Positions 25,912 to 35,377 of a stretch of 64,000 nt of DNA are shown piece by piece (position 1 is the stretch's first letter; each line of letters begins with the position of its first letter). The position numbers and the translations under genes were made by a program. Under the pieces are notes generated by a model. The model did not search any database. It worked only from the letters and a program-made list of their open reading frames with translations, and was not told where the DNA came from. This DNA is from JAXGZG01 sp040771825 (GTDB lineage: Bacteria; Bacillota; Sulfobacillia; Fermentithermobacillales; Fermentithermobacillaceae). Location: positions 186,001 to 250,000 of the forward strand of contig JAXGZG010000002.1 of NCBI GenBank assembly GCA_040771825.1, in the 5' to 3' direction.

Positions 25912-28104
25912 GTGGGCAGAGACCTAGGGGACACCAAGGTTTACCGCAAGAAGCGGGAAGCGGCCCTCAAGAAGGCCAAAACATTGGCGGCATTCCTTTT
26001 CAAGGCGGCGGCCTTCGCGGGACTGTCCCTAACAGCGCTGTTTCTGACCCTAGTTCTTTTCTTACCCCTACCTGAACCCAAAGTGCCTCAGGCCACCAGG
26101 GTATATGATGCCAAGGGCCAGATTGTATCCTCTCTGTTCGTTCAAAACCGGATAGTAGTGGGTCCTTCCGAGTTTTCGCCCGAACTTAGGCAAGCCACCG
26201 TGGCTGTGGAAGACAAGCGATTCTACAGTCACTATGGGTTAGACTTTCAGGCCTTAGGAAGAGCCCTCGTAAGAAACCTAAAAGCCCGAAGGATAGTGGA
26301 AGGCGGCAGCACTATTACCCAGCAGACGGCACGGAACCTGTTCCTAACTTTGGAAGTAACGCCCCAGAGAAAGTTCATGGAGATGGTCTACACGCTCAAA
26401 CTGGAGATGCTGTATACCAAAGAAGAGATCCTGACCATGTACCTGAACCAGCTATACATGGGGCACGGGACCTGGGGTATGGAGGTGGCGGCCAGAACTT
26501 ACTTCGGCAAGAGCGCCCGGGAACTTGACCTGGCTGAATCGGCGCTTTTGGCCGGCATAATCAGGGGCCCCGAGTATTACTCGCCATACCATGATATGGA
26601 CGCATCTCTCAAGAGGCGGAGCTTGGTCTTGGATCTCATGGTTGAACAAGATTACATAAGCGACGCAAAGGCGCAAGAAGTCAAAACCCAGAAGGTGGTC
26701 TTGGCAGGCCTTCCTAAGAGTTTCGCCCCGTACTTCGTGAACTATGTGATCTCGGGGCTCAAATCTCGCCACCCCGGAATCGAGGATCAGATCTATCGCG
26801 GAGGTTATGAAATCCACACCACTTTGGACTTGGAAATGCAAAAAGCCGCCGAGAGCGCCTTCGAGAAGTACATAACTCCCGGCGCCAAGGACGCTCGCGG
26901 CATCACCCAGCCTCAAGGGGCTTTGGTAGCTATCGAGCCTGAGACGGGTTACATAAAGGCAATGGTAGGCGGGCGCGACTGGAAGGAAACCCAACTCAAC
27001 AGGGCATACCAGGTAACAAGGCAGCCGGGGTCGGCCTTTAAGATATTTCTATACGCCGCCGTAATCGACCAGGGTCATCCTGTGACCGAAACCAGAATCT
27101 GCGAACCTGTCACCTACCCGGGAGCCTCTCCCAAAGAGCCCTACCGGCCAGTTGACTATGGCAGACGGCCTTATCACTACGCCCCGTTAACCATCCGCCA
27201 AGCTGTGGCCATTTCTGACAACGTGGTGGCCACCAAGTGGGCCCAGGAGATGACTCCAGAAAGGATAATTGACTATGCCAAGGCCCTAGGGATCGCAAGC
27301 CGTTTGCAGGCCAACCTTCCCCTTGCCCTGGGCGCTTCCGAGGTCAGTCCGTTGGAAATGACCGTGGCGGCAGCGACCCTCTCTGCGGGAGGGATCCGCC
27401 CTGAACCAATAGCCGTCCTAAAGGTGGTTGACCATAAAGGACAGGTCCTTGAAGACAACCGGGTGAAGCGAACGCCCGCCATTTCGTCGGGTACAGCCTA
27501 CGTCCTTACCAGCGTTCTCCGCTCAGTATTGGGCCCTTACGGGACCGGAGCGGGGCTCGACGGCATCCTAGGAGGACGGCCCGCCGCAGGCAAGACCGGT
27601 ACTACCGACAAAGAACTCGAGGGTTGGTTCGTTGGCTACACCAGGGAACTGGCATGTTCGGTGTACGTGGGCTGGGACAACCGAGAAAAATCCTTACCGG
27701 GGACCGGAGCAGCGGTAGCGGGACCCATCTGGGCACACTTCATGGCCGAGGCCCTTAGGGGCAAACCCTTTCTTGACTGGACGGTACCGCCTGACGCCGT
27801 GTGGGCTGAAGTCTCGGCTGAAACCGGCACGTTGGCCTGGGCAGGCGCCACAAACACCTACTACGAGGTGTTTCTAAGACGCGCTCTTCCAAGCCCGAGC
27901 CTCTTTCCCCCTGTGGTCATAGAATCCATCATCCCGCCTGACGGAGCAGACGTAGAAGAGGTCCCTATGGTAATCGCTTCGGAGTCAGTGTCTCCCGAAA
28001 GCGTGATCCGGGCGGAACCTCGCCCGGATCAGCCAAGTCTTCCTCCCGGTCCCGGTTTCGACGAACTGCTGCGTCGCCTATTCCCAAAGACATCCGAACC
28101 GTAG
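25912..28104 (+). CDS. Class A penicillin-binding protein (PBP1A family)
   Basis: Bifunctional peptidoglycan synthase, membrane-anchored, 730 residues. A basic N-terminus and one membrane segment (about residues 24-50) precede the GT51 glycosyltransferase (catalytic Glu in VAVEDKRFYSHYG, then EGGSTITQQTARNLFL). The transpeptidase has SAFK (around residue 373), SDN in AISDNVVA and KTG in AAGKTGTTD. A Pro-rich tail follows. GTG start at 25912 in a G-rich context; the exact start is uncertain. One of few plus-strand genes here, divergent from speE and convergent with htrA. Confidence 0.95.
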   Translation: MGRDLGDTKVYRKKREAALKKAKTLAAFLFKAAAFAGLSLTALFLTLVLFLPLPEPKVPQATRVYDAKGQIVSSLFVQNRIVVGPSEFSPELRQATVAVEDKRFYSHYGLDFQALGRALVRNLKARRIVEGGSTITQQTARNLFLTLEVTPQRKFMEMVYTLKLEMLYTKEEILTMYLNQLYMGHGTWGMEVAARTYFGKSARELDLAESALLAGIIRGPEYYSPYHDMDASLKRRSLVLDLMVEQDYISDAKAQEVKTQKVVLAGLPKSFAPYFVNYVISGLKSRHPGIEDQIYRGGYEIHTTLDLEMQKAAESAFEKYITPGAKDARGITQPQGALVAIEPETGYIKAMVGGRDWKETQLNRAYQVTRQPGSAFKIFLYAAVIDQGHPVTETRICEPVTYPGASPKEPYRPVDYGRRPYHYAPLTIRQAVAISDNVVATKWAQEMTPERIIDYAKALGIASRLQANLPLALGASEVSPLEMTVAAATLSAGGIRPEPIAVLKVVDHKGQVLEDNRVKRTPAISSGTAYVLTSVLRSVLGPYGTGAGLDGILGGRPAAGKTGTTDKELEGWFVGYTRELACSVYVGWDNREKSLPGTGAAVAGPIWAHFMAEALRGKPFLDWTVPPDAVWAEVSAETGTLAWAGATNTYYEVFLRRALPSPSLFPPVVIESIIPPDGADVEEVPMVIASESVSPESVIRAEPRPDQPSLPPGPGFDELLRRLFPKTSEP

Positions 28105-28159
28105 CCCACCCCGGGACAGTTCCCCAATTACAGGGCAGTAGCCGTGGTTACCGTGACTG

Positions 28160-29341
28160 CTAGGATTCGGCTTCGGCCAAGACCACCGTTATCTCGATCT
28201 CGGCGTTCCCACGGAGAACCGTAAGGACGATGGTATCGCCCGGGGATTTCTCAGACAATATGGCCTGGAAAGTGGAGAAACTGTTGGTGACAGTGCCATC
28301 CACTTTCAATATGAAGTCGCCCTTGCGGAGTCCCGCCTTAGCGCCAGGCAATCCAGATATGGCTTCGTACACGTAAAGCCCCTTGTCGATCTTGATGTCA
28401 GCCGCGTAGACATCGGCAGTCTCTTTGTCCATGAGTCTCACGCCAACCTGGGCGCGCCTTACCCGGCCAGTCTCCATAATCTCGTTGGCGATGCGCCTTA
28501 CCTGATTGGAAGGAATGGCAAATCCCATGCCCTCAACTGCGGTCCTGGAGATCTTGGATGAGTTCAGTCCTATGACTTCGCCATCGGCGTTGACCAGCGG
28601 GCCGCCGCTATTGCCAGGGTTGATGACGGCGTCTGTCTGTATGAGGCGCATTGAGAACTCGCCTGTGCTGAGTACCCGGTCTAGTCCCGACACGACTCCG
28701 GCTGTGACTGTGCGGTTGAATTCCACTCCCAGGGGGTTTCCTATGGCAACGGCAAGTTCGCCAGGGCGAATCTTCTCTGAATCTCCAAAGGACCCCGTGG
28801 GCAAGTTTGTGGCCTCTACCTTTATCACCGCAAGGTCGGTGGCCTTGTCAGACCCCACCAGGCGAGCGGGGAGTGTGCGGCCGTCAGCCAGGGACACCCA
28901 AATTCCCCTGCTGTTCTCCACCACATGATGGTTGGTAACGATGTACCCGTCTTGAGTAATGATCAGGCCCGATCCTGACGTGTCTGTAAGATACTGGCGA
29001 CCGAAGAAGTCGGAGGCAGTTGTCTTGTTGACTATGGCCACCACCGCAGGGCTAACTTTCTCCGCGGCATGGGCCACCACCTTCCATGGATCTCCGCTAA
29101 CTTGAAGTACAGGTACCACGTTGCTGGGGTCCTGGCCGGGCTCCTGACTGCGTCCCACGGTTGGATCCCCAAGGGTCAGAAGCCCTGCTCTATGCAAGAG
29201 AATCTGCGGCGCTATGCCCAAAACCAAGAAACCGCCGATAATCGCGCCTACAAGCCCGACTACGAGATAGCTCCAAAACTCTCTGTGTTGTCGCCTTCCA
29301 GGCGCCGGGCTTCCCATGGCTGACTCGTTGAAGTCCTGCAC
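28160..29341 (-). CDS. HtrA/DegP-like membrane-anchored serine protease with PDZ domain
   Basis: Quality-control protease acting outside the membrane. About 393 residues: a single membrane anchor (FWSYLVVGLVGAIIGGFLVLG), a trypsin-like domain with His in VTNHHVV, Asp in ATDLAVIKV and Ser in NPGNSGGPL, and one C-terminal PDZ domain (GLRKGDFILKVDG). GTG 29341 is chosen because GGAGG lies 8 nt upstream; an in-frame GTG at 29359 overlaps that site. Lies between the PBP (convergent) and murA (same strand). Confidence 0.94.
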   Translation of the reverse strand: MQDFNESAMGSPAPGRRQHREFWSYLVVGLVGAIIGGFLVLGIAPQILLHRAGLLTLGDPTVGRSQEPGQDPSNVVPVLQVSGDPWKVVAHAAEKVSPAVVAIVNKTTASDFFGRQYLTDTSGSGLIITQDGYIVTNHHVVENSRGIWVSLADGRTLPARLVGSDKATDLAVIKVEATNLPTGSFGDSEKIRPGELAVAIGNPLGVEFNRTVTAGVVSGLDRVLSTGEFSMRLIQTDAVINPGNSGGPLVNADGEVIGLNSSKISRTAVEGMGFAIPSNQVRRIANEIMETGRVRRAQVGVRLMDKETADVYAADIKIDKGLYVYEAISGLPGAKAGLRKGDFILKVDGTVTNSFSTFQAILSEKSPGDTIVLTVLRGNAEIEITVVLAEAES

Positions 29342-29485
29342 TATAGCATCCTCCTCCACAAAAGCCTTGGGGACAGCATGTCCCTTCCAATCTGATTCTA
29401 TATTCTGTGTACGACATTCTGAGAAAAAGGTATCCTGGGTTCTTGGTTTGTGCTACCGGGAGACTTGGGGGGTTACAGGTTGGAG

Positions 29486-30739
29486 CTAGTCGCCTACGAC
29501 TCTTACATCGGCTCCAAGCGAAGAAAGTTTCTTCTCTATCATCTCGTAACCGCGAGAGATAACATCCATACCATAGACTTCCGTAGTGCCTTCAGCCGAG
29601 AGTCCGGCTATGACAAGACTGGCGCCCGCCCGTAAGTCATTGGCCTTTACAGGGCTGCCCACTAACCTAGAAACGCCTTCTACAATGGCCGTCCTGCCCT
29701 CGACCTTTATGGATGCACCCATCTTTACCAGCTCGCTTACGTAACCCAAACGGTTGTCGTACATGGACTCTTGAACAACGCTCACTCCCTGAGCCCGGGC
29801 CAGCACGGCCACGAGAGGCTGCTGCGCGTCTGTGGGAAATCCAGGGTAGGGAAGAGTCTTCACGCTAAGGGGCATGGGCCTTTGGGGGCCCATCACGTGG
29901 ACGTAGTCACCGTTTTCCCCAATTGTGGCGCCCGCTTCCTTAAGTTTGGCGGTTATCGGTTCCAGGTGCTTGGTAATGACATTCCTGACCATGACGTCGC
30001 CGCCTGTGCAAGCGGCGGCCATCATATAAGTAGCGGCCTCCATGTCGTCGGGGATAACCGAATGGCTGGCGCCCCTCATCTTCTTGACCCCTCGAATTCT
30101 CACCACATCGGTCCCTGCACCCAAAACCCGTCCACCCATGGCATTTAGGAAGTTTGCCAAGTCAACAACGTGTGGTTCCTTGGCTGCGTTCTCTATCACG
30201 GTCACTCCCTCTGCCCGGGACGCAGCCAACATGATATTGATGGTTGCCCCGACGCTGGGAATATCCAGATACATGGGGGCGCCAATGAGCTTCTTGGCGC
30301 TGATCTTCACGACTCCGCCTTCTACAGAAATATCGGCCCCCATCGCTCGAAAGCCCTTGAGGTGCTGGTCGATGGGCCGGGGTCCAATGTCGCACCCTCC
30401 CGGCAGGCCCACTTCCGCCTTGCCGAACTTGGCCAGGAGCACGCCCATAAGATAGTAAGAGGCCCGCAGTTTCCTCACAAGGTCATAGGGCGCGATATGA
30501 GAGACGAAACCATTAGGCTTAATACTCATGACATTCTCATCTAGCGCGACCACGGCGCCGAGATCCGATAGTATCTCGGCGAAAACCTGGACATCCCGAA
30601 TCAGAGGAACGCTTTCGATGATGCATTCATCGTCAGCCAGCAACGCCGCGGGGATTAGCGCCACAGAGGAGTTCTTAGAGCCGCCTACAGTCACTTCCCC
30701 AACGAGCCTTTTCCTGCCGTTGATAATGAGTTTGGACAT
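29486..30739 (-). CDS. murA: UDP-N-acetylglucosamine 1-carboxyvinyltransferase
   Basis: First committed step of peptidoglycan precursor synthesis (enolpyruvyl transfer to UDP-GlcNAc). 417 residues. Lys22-Asn23 in GGSKNSSVAL; the fosfomycin-target Cys116 in GGCDIGPRPIDQHL is present, so classic fosfomycin resistance by Cys-to-Asp is not encoded here. Late DLRAGASLVIAGL is conserved. ATG 30739 has AAGGGGA upstream. The M23/LysM gene ends 21 bp before it, so the two may be co-transcribed. Confidence 0.97.
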   Translation of the reverse strand: MSKLIINGRKRLVGEVTVGGSKNSSVALIPAALLADDECIIESVPLIRDVQVFAEILSDLGAVVALDENVMSIKPNGFVSHIAPYDLVRKLRASYYLMGVLLAKFGKAEVGLPGGCDIGPRPIDQHLKGFRAMGADISVEGGVVKISAKKLIGAPMYLDIPSVGATINIMLAASRAEGVTVIENAAKEPHVVDLANFLNAMGGRVLGAGTDVVRIRGVKKMRGASHSVIPDDMEAATYMMAAACTGGDVMVRNVITKHLEPITAKLKEAGATIGENGDYVHVMGPQRPMPLSVKTLPYPGFPTDAQQPLVAVLARAQGVSVVQESMYDNRLGYVSELVKMGASIKVEGRTAIVEGVSRLVGSPVKANDLRAGASLVIAGLSAEGTTEVYGMDVISRGYEMIEKKLSSLGADVRVVGD

Positions 30740-30760
30740 GGATTCGGTTCCCCTTAGATA

Positions 30761-32173
30761 CTACTCGTAATAGGACAGCGGATTCTTGGGCTTACCGTCT
30801 ATGTGTACCTCAAAGTGCAGGTGCGGCCCTGTTGAGACTCCCGTTGAGCCCACATATCCGATAACCTGCCCTTTTTCCACGGACGCCCCCGTGGTAACGG
30901 CTATCTTGCTCAAGTGTCCGTACAGAGTCACTTTCCCTCCACCATGGTCGATCTTGACGCAATTCCCGTAGCCGCCGTTCCAACAGGCCGAGCTCACCAT
31001 GCCGGAATCCGCCGCCAAAATCTGCGTGCCCCTGGGCGCTCCGATGTCTACGCCTTGGTGGAATGAGCCCCACCGATACCCAAAGGTGGAAGTGATGGTG
31101 CCCTGAACAGGCCACACCATGCTACCCGAGCCCATTGTCGGCACTTGCTTGGACCCGCGGGTAATCTTCTTCACAACCGGGTAGGACAAGACTCTCTCGG
31201 ATACCACGACCTTGGATACTATTTTCCCGTTATCCCGGGAGATTTCCTCAGTCACTTCCTTTTGGCCGTTCTTCCCAGCCTGGGTGACTTTCTCTTGCCA
31301 GGGCCACATGCTCGAATCCTGGGACACCTGGACCGAATAGGGAATGGAGATGGCAGACACCACAATCTCTTTAGAGGTGAGAGTAACGTAAGGTTCGGGA
31401 ACAATCAAACTAATATTCTGGCCGATCTGGATAAGATCGGGCTTAACGTCGGGGTTGGCTTTTATCAGGTCATCAACTGAAATGTGGTTACTCTGGGCGA
31501 TAACCCAAAGGGAGTCGCCTCTTTGGACTACGTAGTTAAGAATCCTGTCTGTACCGCGAGATAGTACCTGCACTGCTTCGGGCCGCTTCCTGAACATAGA
31601 AGTTGGTACAGCCTTCTCCTGAAAGTCGATTTGCTCCTTGATGAGAATCTCTTCCACAGACGCTTTGGCGCCGATGACGGTTCGTATGTATTCAGCCCGA
31701 AGGTCCGAAAGCGCCCCTCTGGCATCCTCCTCAGATGCCAAGGCCACGACATCCTTGCCGTTAACGCTCACAACGTAGCCATTGGCTACCAACACAATGT
31801 TGTCTCTCAGAGCTTCGGCAAGTTCGTCGGCGGTCAAATCCTTCATGTCGCCACCGGGTTTTGATTTCTCGACAGTGACATCGGTACCCACGGTAACTTC
31901 GCAACCTGTCCTGGTTGCCTCTTCCTCGGCGAGCCTATTCAGAATTTGGTCCTTTAGAGCCTTGTCTTCGATGCTTCCCAGGACTGTTTCTCCTGCCTTG
32001 ACAACGTAAACGTCTTTCCCGTTGGCCACACTTATGTAAAGAACAATGGCTAGGAGAGCCATGATGCCCGCCAAAATCAGTTTGCCGCGGCCCGCCACAC
32101 TGACCCAAGAGCGGCGAGGAGGCCTGTCCCTCACCGTCCGTCTCGGTCGGTCTCTCAATCCAACGTTAGCCAT
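30761..32173 (-). CDS. Membrane-anchored M23 endopeptidase with LysM and G5 domains
   Basis: A 470-residue cell-wall hydrolase. Order: basic N-terminus, one membrane segment (LILAGIMALLAIVLYISVA), a helical stalk, a LysM repeat (YVVQRGDSLWVIAQSNHIS), a G5 domain (around VVSAISIPYSVQVSQDSS to VVSERVLS), and a LytM/M23 catalytic domain with zinc ligands in HQGVDIGAP and GPHLHFEVH. ATG 32173 sits 8 nt after GGGGTGG. Known family role: cutting peptide cross-links in peptidoglycan; both binding modules target the wall. Confidence 0.93.
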   Translation of the reverse strand: MANVGLRDRPRRTVRDRPPRRSWVSVAGRGKLILAGIMALLAIVLYISVANGKDVYVVKAGETVLGSIEDKALKDQILNRLAEEEATRTGCEVTVGTDVTVEKSKPGGDMKDLTADELAEALRDNIVLVANGYVVSVNGKDVVALASEEDARGALSDLRAEYIRTVIGAKASVEEILIKEQIDFQEKAVPTSMFRKRPEAVQVLSRGTDRILNYVVQRGDSLWVIAQSNHISVDDLIKANPDVKPDLIQIGQNISLIVPEPYVTLTSKEIVVSAISIPYSVQVSQDSSMWPWQEKVTQAGKNGQKEVTEEISRDNGKIVSKVVVSERVLSYPVVKKITRGSKQVPTMGSGSMVWPVQGTITSTFGYRWGSFHQGVDIGAPRGTQILAADSGMVSSACWNGGYGNCVKIDHGGGKVTLYGHLSKIAVTTGASVEKGQVIGYVGSTGVSTGPHLHFEVHIDGKPKNPLSYYE

Positions 32174-32267
32174 GGCCAAGGCCACCCCTTTTTGAATTCA
32201 GCGCTTACGCCGTTGGTCTATCCCAAGCATTTCCATATGAAGTAGACATGAACCAAAGCATGCTATT

Positions 32268-33704
32268 CTATCCGACAATCGAAATTTCCTTCTGCAAGAT
32301 CTTCTCTGCTTCAGCGCAAAGTCCGTATTCTAATCGCATCTTCATGATGAGGCACGATAGAGGATCAGGAGTCATGACGTCACCGCAAGCTTCCAAAGCG
32401 CGGGCATGACAGCCCCCGCCACAAACATGCTTTGCCCAGCATTGAGAACATTTGGCCTTATTAGGTACTCTGGCGGCCAGGAAAGATGCTTGAATGTCTT
32501 GGCGTTGCACTCCTGCCCAGACGTCTCCCATGATGAAGGCACGGTTTCCAACCAGCTGGTGGCATGGGTAAATTGTCCCAGAGGGCGTTACCGCCAGGTA
32601 CTCGTAACCCGCCCCACAGCCCGTTATACGTCGCTCCTTGCAGACGCCTTTTTGGAGTCCCAGATCAAAATGGTAGAAACTTAGGGGGTCCCCAGACTGG
32701 CGGCAGTTACTCCAAAACTTCAGAAGCCGTGAGTAGGACGCCTGCAGTTCCGGGAGATGGCATTCCTGGATGTCCCACCGGTGTCCCTCGCCTACTGCAG
32801 GCTCCAAAGAGAGTCTCCTGAACCCTGCATCGTAGAGGTACTGGACGTCCTGGTCAAAGTCGAGGTTCCGGGAGGTATAGGTTCCCCTCACGTAGTAGTC
32901 CTGACCATTTCGGGATTGTACCGCTTCTTGGGCGTTCTCCATGGCCATTGCGTGGCTTGGGGTACCGTCTCGGAAAAGGCGCATCCCATCGTGAACTTGA
33001 GGACGGCCGTCGAGACTCAAGATCAGGCTGATCCCTTCCCCATTTAGGAATCGCCGGGCCTCATGGTCCAGAAGAGTGCAGTTTGTGGTCAGCGTGAAAC
33101 GAAACTCCTTGCCGTGCAAAGGACCCTTCCGCCTTGCGGCTTCGACGAAAGCTTTGACCGTTGGAAGCGCCATGAGAGGTTCCCCGCCGAAAAAGTCCAC
33201 ATCGATGAATCGCCTTGGCCCGGAAGCCTTGAGGACAAAATCCAATGCCGATTCGGCCACCTGTGGAGTCATGATCTCGGGGCGGCCTCCAAAACGGCCA
33301 AGCCCAGCAAAACAGTATTTGCAGGCCAAATTGCAGTCGTGAGCTACATTCAAGCACAGAGCTTTCACCCATTGGGTACCGGGATTGGCCTGGTGCTCTT
33401 CCTGGAAGGCCTCTGTACCGCCGGCCCTGCCAAAGAGGGTTTTGCCTTTGAGCGAAGCCAAGTCATCCCAGGCTTCATCTACTTGGTCTCTGGGAAATCG
33501 GCGGGAAATCTCGCGGAAAAGGTCATCTGGCGCCTGTCCCTCATTAAGGACCCAGGGACCTCGGCTGATAACCCACTGGAGCACAGCTCGTCCGGCACCG
33601 TCCAACGTGTGCAAAGAGCCGGTCTCGGCGTCGTAAGCGAGATCCAATCCGTTGACTGAAAAGACATGGACTCCCGAGCCAGTAGTCTCTATTTCTCCGG
33701 ACAC
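32268..33704 (-). CDS. scfB: SCIFF ranthipeptide maturase (radical SAM/SPASM)
   Basis: Radical SAM enzyme that forms thioether links in the SCIFF peptide encoded just upstream. About 478 residues. N-terminal recognition region (VNGLDLAYDAETGSLHTLD), radical SAM core with CNLACKYCFAG, GGEPLMA, and a SPASM domain with CxxC-type clusters (CSQCWAKHVCGGGCHARAL). GTG 33704 overlaps the end of scfA by 16 bp and matches the usual N-terminus; frames reaching 33770 are possible but lack a ribosome site. Translational coupling to scfA is likely. Confidence 0.9.
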   Translation of the reverse strand: MSGEIETTGSGVHVFSVNGLDLAYDAETGSLHTLDGAGRAVLQWVISRGPWVLNEGQAPDDLFREISRRFPRDQVDEAWDDLASLKGKTLFGRAGGTEAFQEEHQANPGTQWVKALCLNVAHDCNLACKYCFAGLGRFGGRPEIMTPQVAESALDFVLKASGPRRFIDVDFFGGEPLMALPTVKAFVEAARRKGPLHGKEFRFTLTTNCTLLDHEARRFLNGEGISLILSLDGRPQVHDGMRLFRDGTPSHAMAMENAQEAVQSRNGQDYYVRGTYTSRNLDFDQDVQYLYDAGFRRLSLEPAVGEGHRWDIQECHLPELQASYSRLLKFWSNCRQSGDPLSFYHFDLGLQKGVCKERRITGCGAGYEYLAVTPSGTIYPCHQLVGNRAFIMGDVWAGVQRQDIQASFLAARVPNKAKCSQCWAKHVCGGGCHARALEACGDVMTPDPLSCLIMKMRLEYGLCAEAEKILQKEISIVG

Positions 33705-33853
33705 GGTGTGTTGGATACTGTGCAAGACGTCTTGCAGGCTGACTGGCATGAGGCCTGGCACGATTCGCACGACGGAGTAGCTCTCTTCCAGTCGGGTGTA
33801 ATGATGGGAACGACGTGTCTAGGGGTCTTGTTGCCCCGGGTTTCCTTGCTCAT
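33689..33853 (-). CDS. scfA: SCIFF ranthipeptide precursor (six Cys in about 45 residues)
   Basis: A 54-residue precursor. The C-terminal core has six cysteines at 29, 32, 36, 40, 44 and 51 with the hallmark CQSACKTSCTV. ATG 33853 has AGGAG at 7 nt. The N-terminal leader (about 27 residues) is unusual in being Pro/Arg/Trp-rich (TPRHVVPIITPDWKR). It sits directly before the maturase gene. Such peptides are near-universal in Clostridia; the mature role (signalling has been proposed) is not settled. Confidence 0.93.
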   Translation of the reverse strand: MSKETRGNKTPRHVVPIITPDWKRATPSCESCQASCQSACKTSCTVSNTPCPEK

Positions 33854-33910
33854 GAGTGATCTCCTCTCCAAAAACAGGACAATGTCATTTCCTGATCATG
33901 TTCAAGGATA

Positions 33911-33939
33911 TCTATACCATGTTTGCGCCCATAGTTAAA
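33911..33939 (-). promoter_or_regulatory. Candidate promoter for scfA-scfB
   Basis: TTTAAC (33934-33939), 17 bp, TATAGA (33911-33916) on the minus strand, about 58 bp upstream of the scfA start. It overlaps a divergent plus-strand promoter. Confidence 0.4.
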
Positions 33940-33952
33940 GAGCATGTATAAT
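33923..33952 (+). promoter_or_regulatory. Promoter for the M23/LysM gene
   Basis: TTGCGC (33923-33928), 18-bp spacer, perfect TATAAT (33947-33952), 52 bp upstream of the ATG at 34005. It is back-to-back with the candidate scfA promoter. Confidence 0.6.
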
Positions 33953-34004
33953 CCGGTTATCATGCCAAATATCATCTCTCGAGGAGAGAAAAATCCAAAC
34001 GCCT

Positions 34005-35000
34005 ATGAAAACCATGAAGGTAATCTCGCTTGACTCTAGGCGGACCCCGGAAAAAGATCGGGGCAGTCTATCTACATATGTCGTTTCTTGCGCGCTAGTA
34101 CTTGTGGGAGTAGCTGTGGGCCTCATTCGCACGCCGCTTGCGCCAAAACCGCCTGATGCCTACGCTAGCGCCCAATGGAGAACCGCCGCCATAACCCAGA
34201 GTTTAGGCGATCAGGGAAGCCTTCTGGCGGATTTAGGCGCAGAGGACTCCCCTCGGGCTTCCGGCCAAGTCAAACTTGCCACGTATACCATTAAAGAGGG
34301 CGACACGCTGACATCTATCGCTCTCCAGTTCGGGACCAGCGCCGATTCAATTGCCGCCATTAACAATCTGACATCTCCGGACCTCTTGACTGTAGGCAAG
34401 TCCCTTTCTGTGCTGCAGGGCGCTTCGGGCACGGTCAGGCGCGTCGCCAAAGGGGATACCCTCTGGGATATATCAGAGCTTTACGGAGTACCTGTAGAAG
34501 AAATAGTGAAAGCCAACGAACTCAAAAGCGCCGATGACCTTCAAGTGGGACAGTTGCTCATACTGCCTGGCGCCAAGCCGATCTCTGCGGCTCAAGTGGC
34601 TACTGCGTCCCGTTCAAGCTCCTTCTTGTGGCCCGTGTCGGGCAGCATCACCAGCGCCTACGGCTGGAGGACCCATCCCATTTCAGGTGAACGCTCTTTT
34701 CATGAGGGCATCGACATTGCCGCCTCATACGGCGCCTCAGTGAAGGCTTCTGCATCAGGAAAAGTAACTCACGTAGGTTGGATGGGCGGATACGGGAGAC
34801 TCGTCACTATCAGTCACGGGAATGGCCTGGAGACTAGGTATGGCCACCTGTCTGGATACGCGGTGAACGTGGGGCAGAGTGTCTCCTCGGGTCAGGTTAT
34901 CGGGTATGTGGGCCAGTCAGGAAGCGCCACGGGCCCCCACTGCCATTTCGAGGTAAGGAAATCGGGCTCGTCCAAGAACCCCAGGGACTATTTGCGCTAG
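34005..35000 (+). CDS. Exported M23 endopeptidase with two LysM repeats
   Basis: 331 residues. An N-terminal membrane/export segment (about 24-42: TYVVSCALVLVGVAVGLI), two LysM repeats (YTIKEGDTLTSIALQFGTS and RVAKGDTLWDISELYGVP), and a LytM/M23 domain with FHEGIDIAAS and GPHCHFEVRK zinc ligands. The best ribosome site (GGAG at 33983) is rather far from ATG 34005, so the exact start is uncertain. It is transcribed divergently from scfA. Role: wall remodelling. Confidence 0.92.
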   Translation: MKTMKVISLDSRRTPEKDRGSLSTYVVSCALVLVGVAVGLIRTPLAPKPPDAYASAQWRTAAITQSLGDQGSLLADLGAEDSPRASGQVKLATYTIKEGDTLTSIALQFGTSADSIAAINNLTSPDLLTVGKSLSVLQGASGTVRRVAKGDTLWDISELYGVPVEEIVKANELKSADDLQVGQLLILPGAKPISAAQVATASRSSSFLWPVSGSITSAYGWRTHPISGERSFHEGIDIAASYGASVKASASGKVTHVGWMGGYGRLVTISHGNGLETRYGHLSGYAVNVGQSVSSGQVIGYVGQSGSATGPHCHFEVRKSGSSKNPRDYLR

Positions 35001-35071
35001 AAGGACGCTTCCTTCGCCCCAATACATGACCGATCATCACAACCCAATGCCCCCAGAACCACGGCCCCGCC

Positions 35072-35350
35072 CTAGATTAGGTATTTTACCGCTAGCAGGA
35101 GCGCCGCACCGGGCACACCCAAGAAACCCACGGCAAGCACTGAGACAAGATTGAGGCCCATGTGGAAGTTCACAAGCCCGCCTATGACGTTTACCGCCCA
35201 TAGGGCGAAAAACGCCACTCCCGATCGTGCAGCCACTTTCCCGAGACTGTGCAAAGGCCTCGCCAGAGCCTTCAGAACATAGAAACCCACCATCACGGCA
35301 ATGGCGATCCCAAATATCACGTTGAGTCCCAAGGTCATCCCCCCTGGCAC
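35072..35350 (-). CDS. bofA: Pro-sigma-K processing inhibitor BofA-like membrane protein
   Basis: A 92-residue protein with two or three hydrophobic helices (NVIFGIAIAVMVGFYVL; VAFFALWAVNVIGGLVNF; LVSVLAVGFLGVPGAALLL) and the family signature N-G-L-V-N followed by GVPGA. In Bacillus, BofA holds the SpoIVFB protease in check at the engulfed forespore. It ends the recR-DUF2508-bofA run, the normal Firmicutes order. GTG 35350 or the ATG 12 bp downstream may start it. Confidence 0.88.
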   Translation of the reverse strand: MPGGMTLGLNVIFGIAIAVMVGFYVLKALARPLHSLGKVAARSGVAFFALWAVNVIGGLVNFHMGLNLVSVLAVGFLGVPGAALLLAVKYLI

Positions 35351-35377
35351 TCTCTTATGTGGACAGTCTTGGAGATA

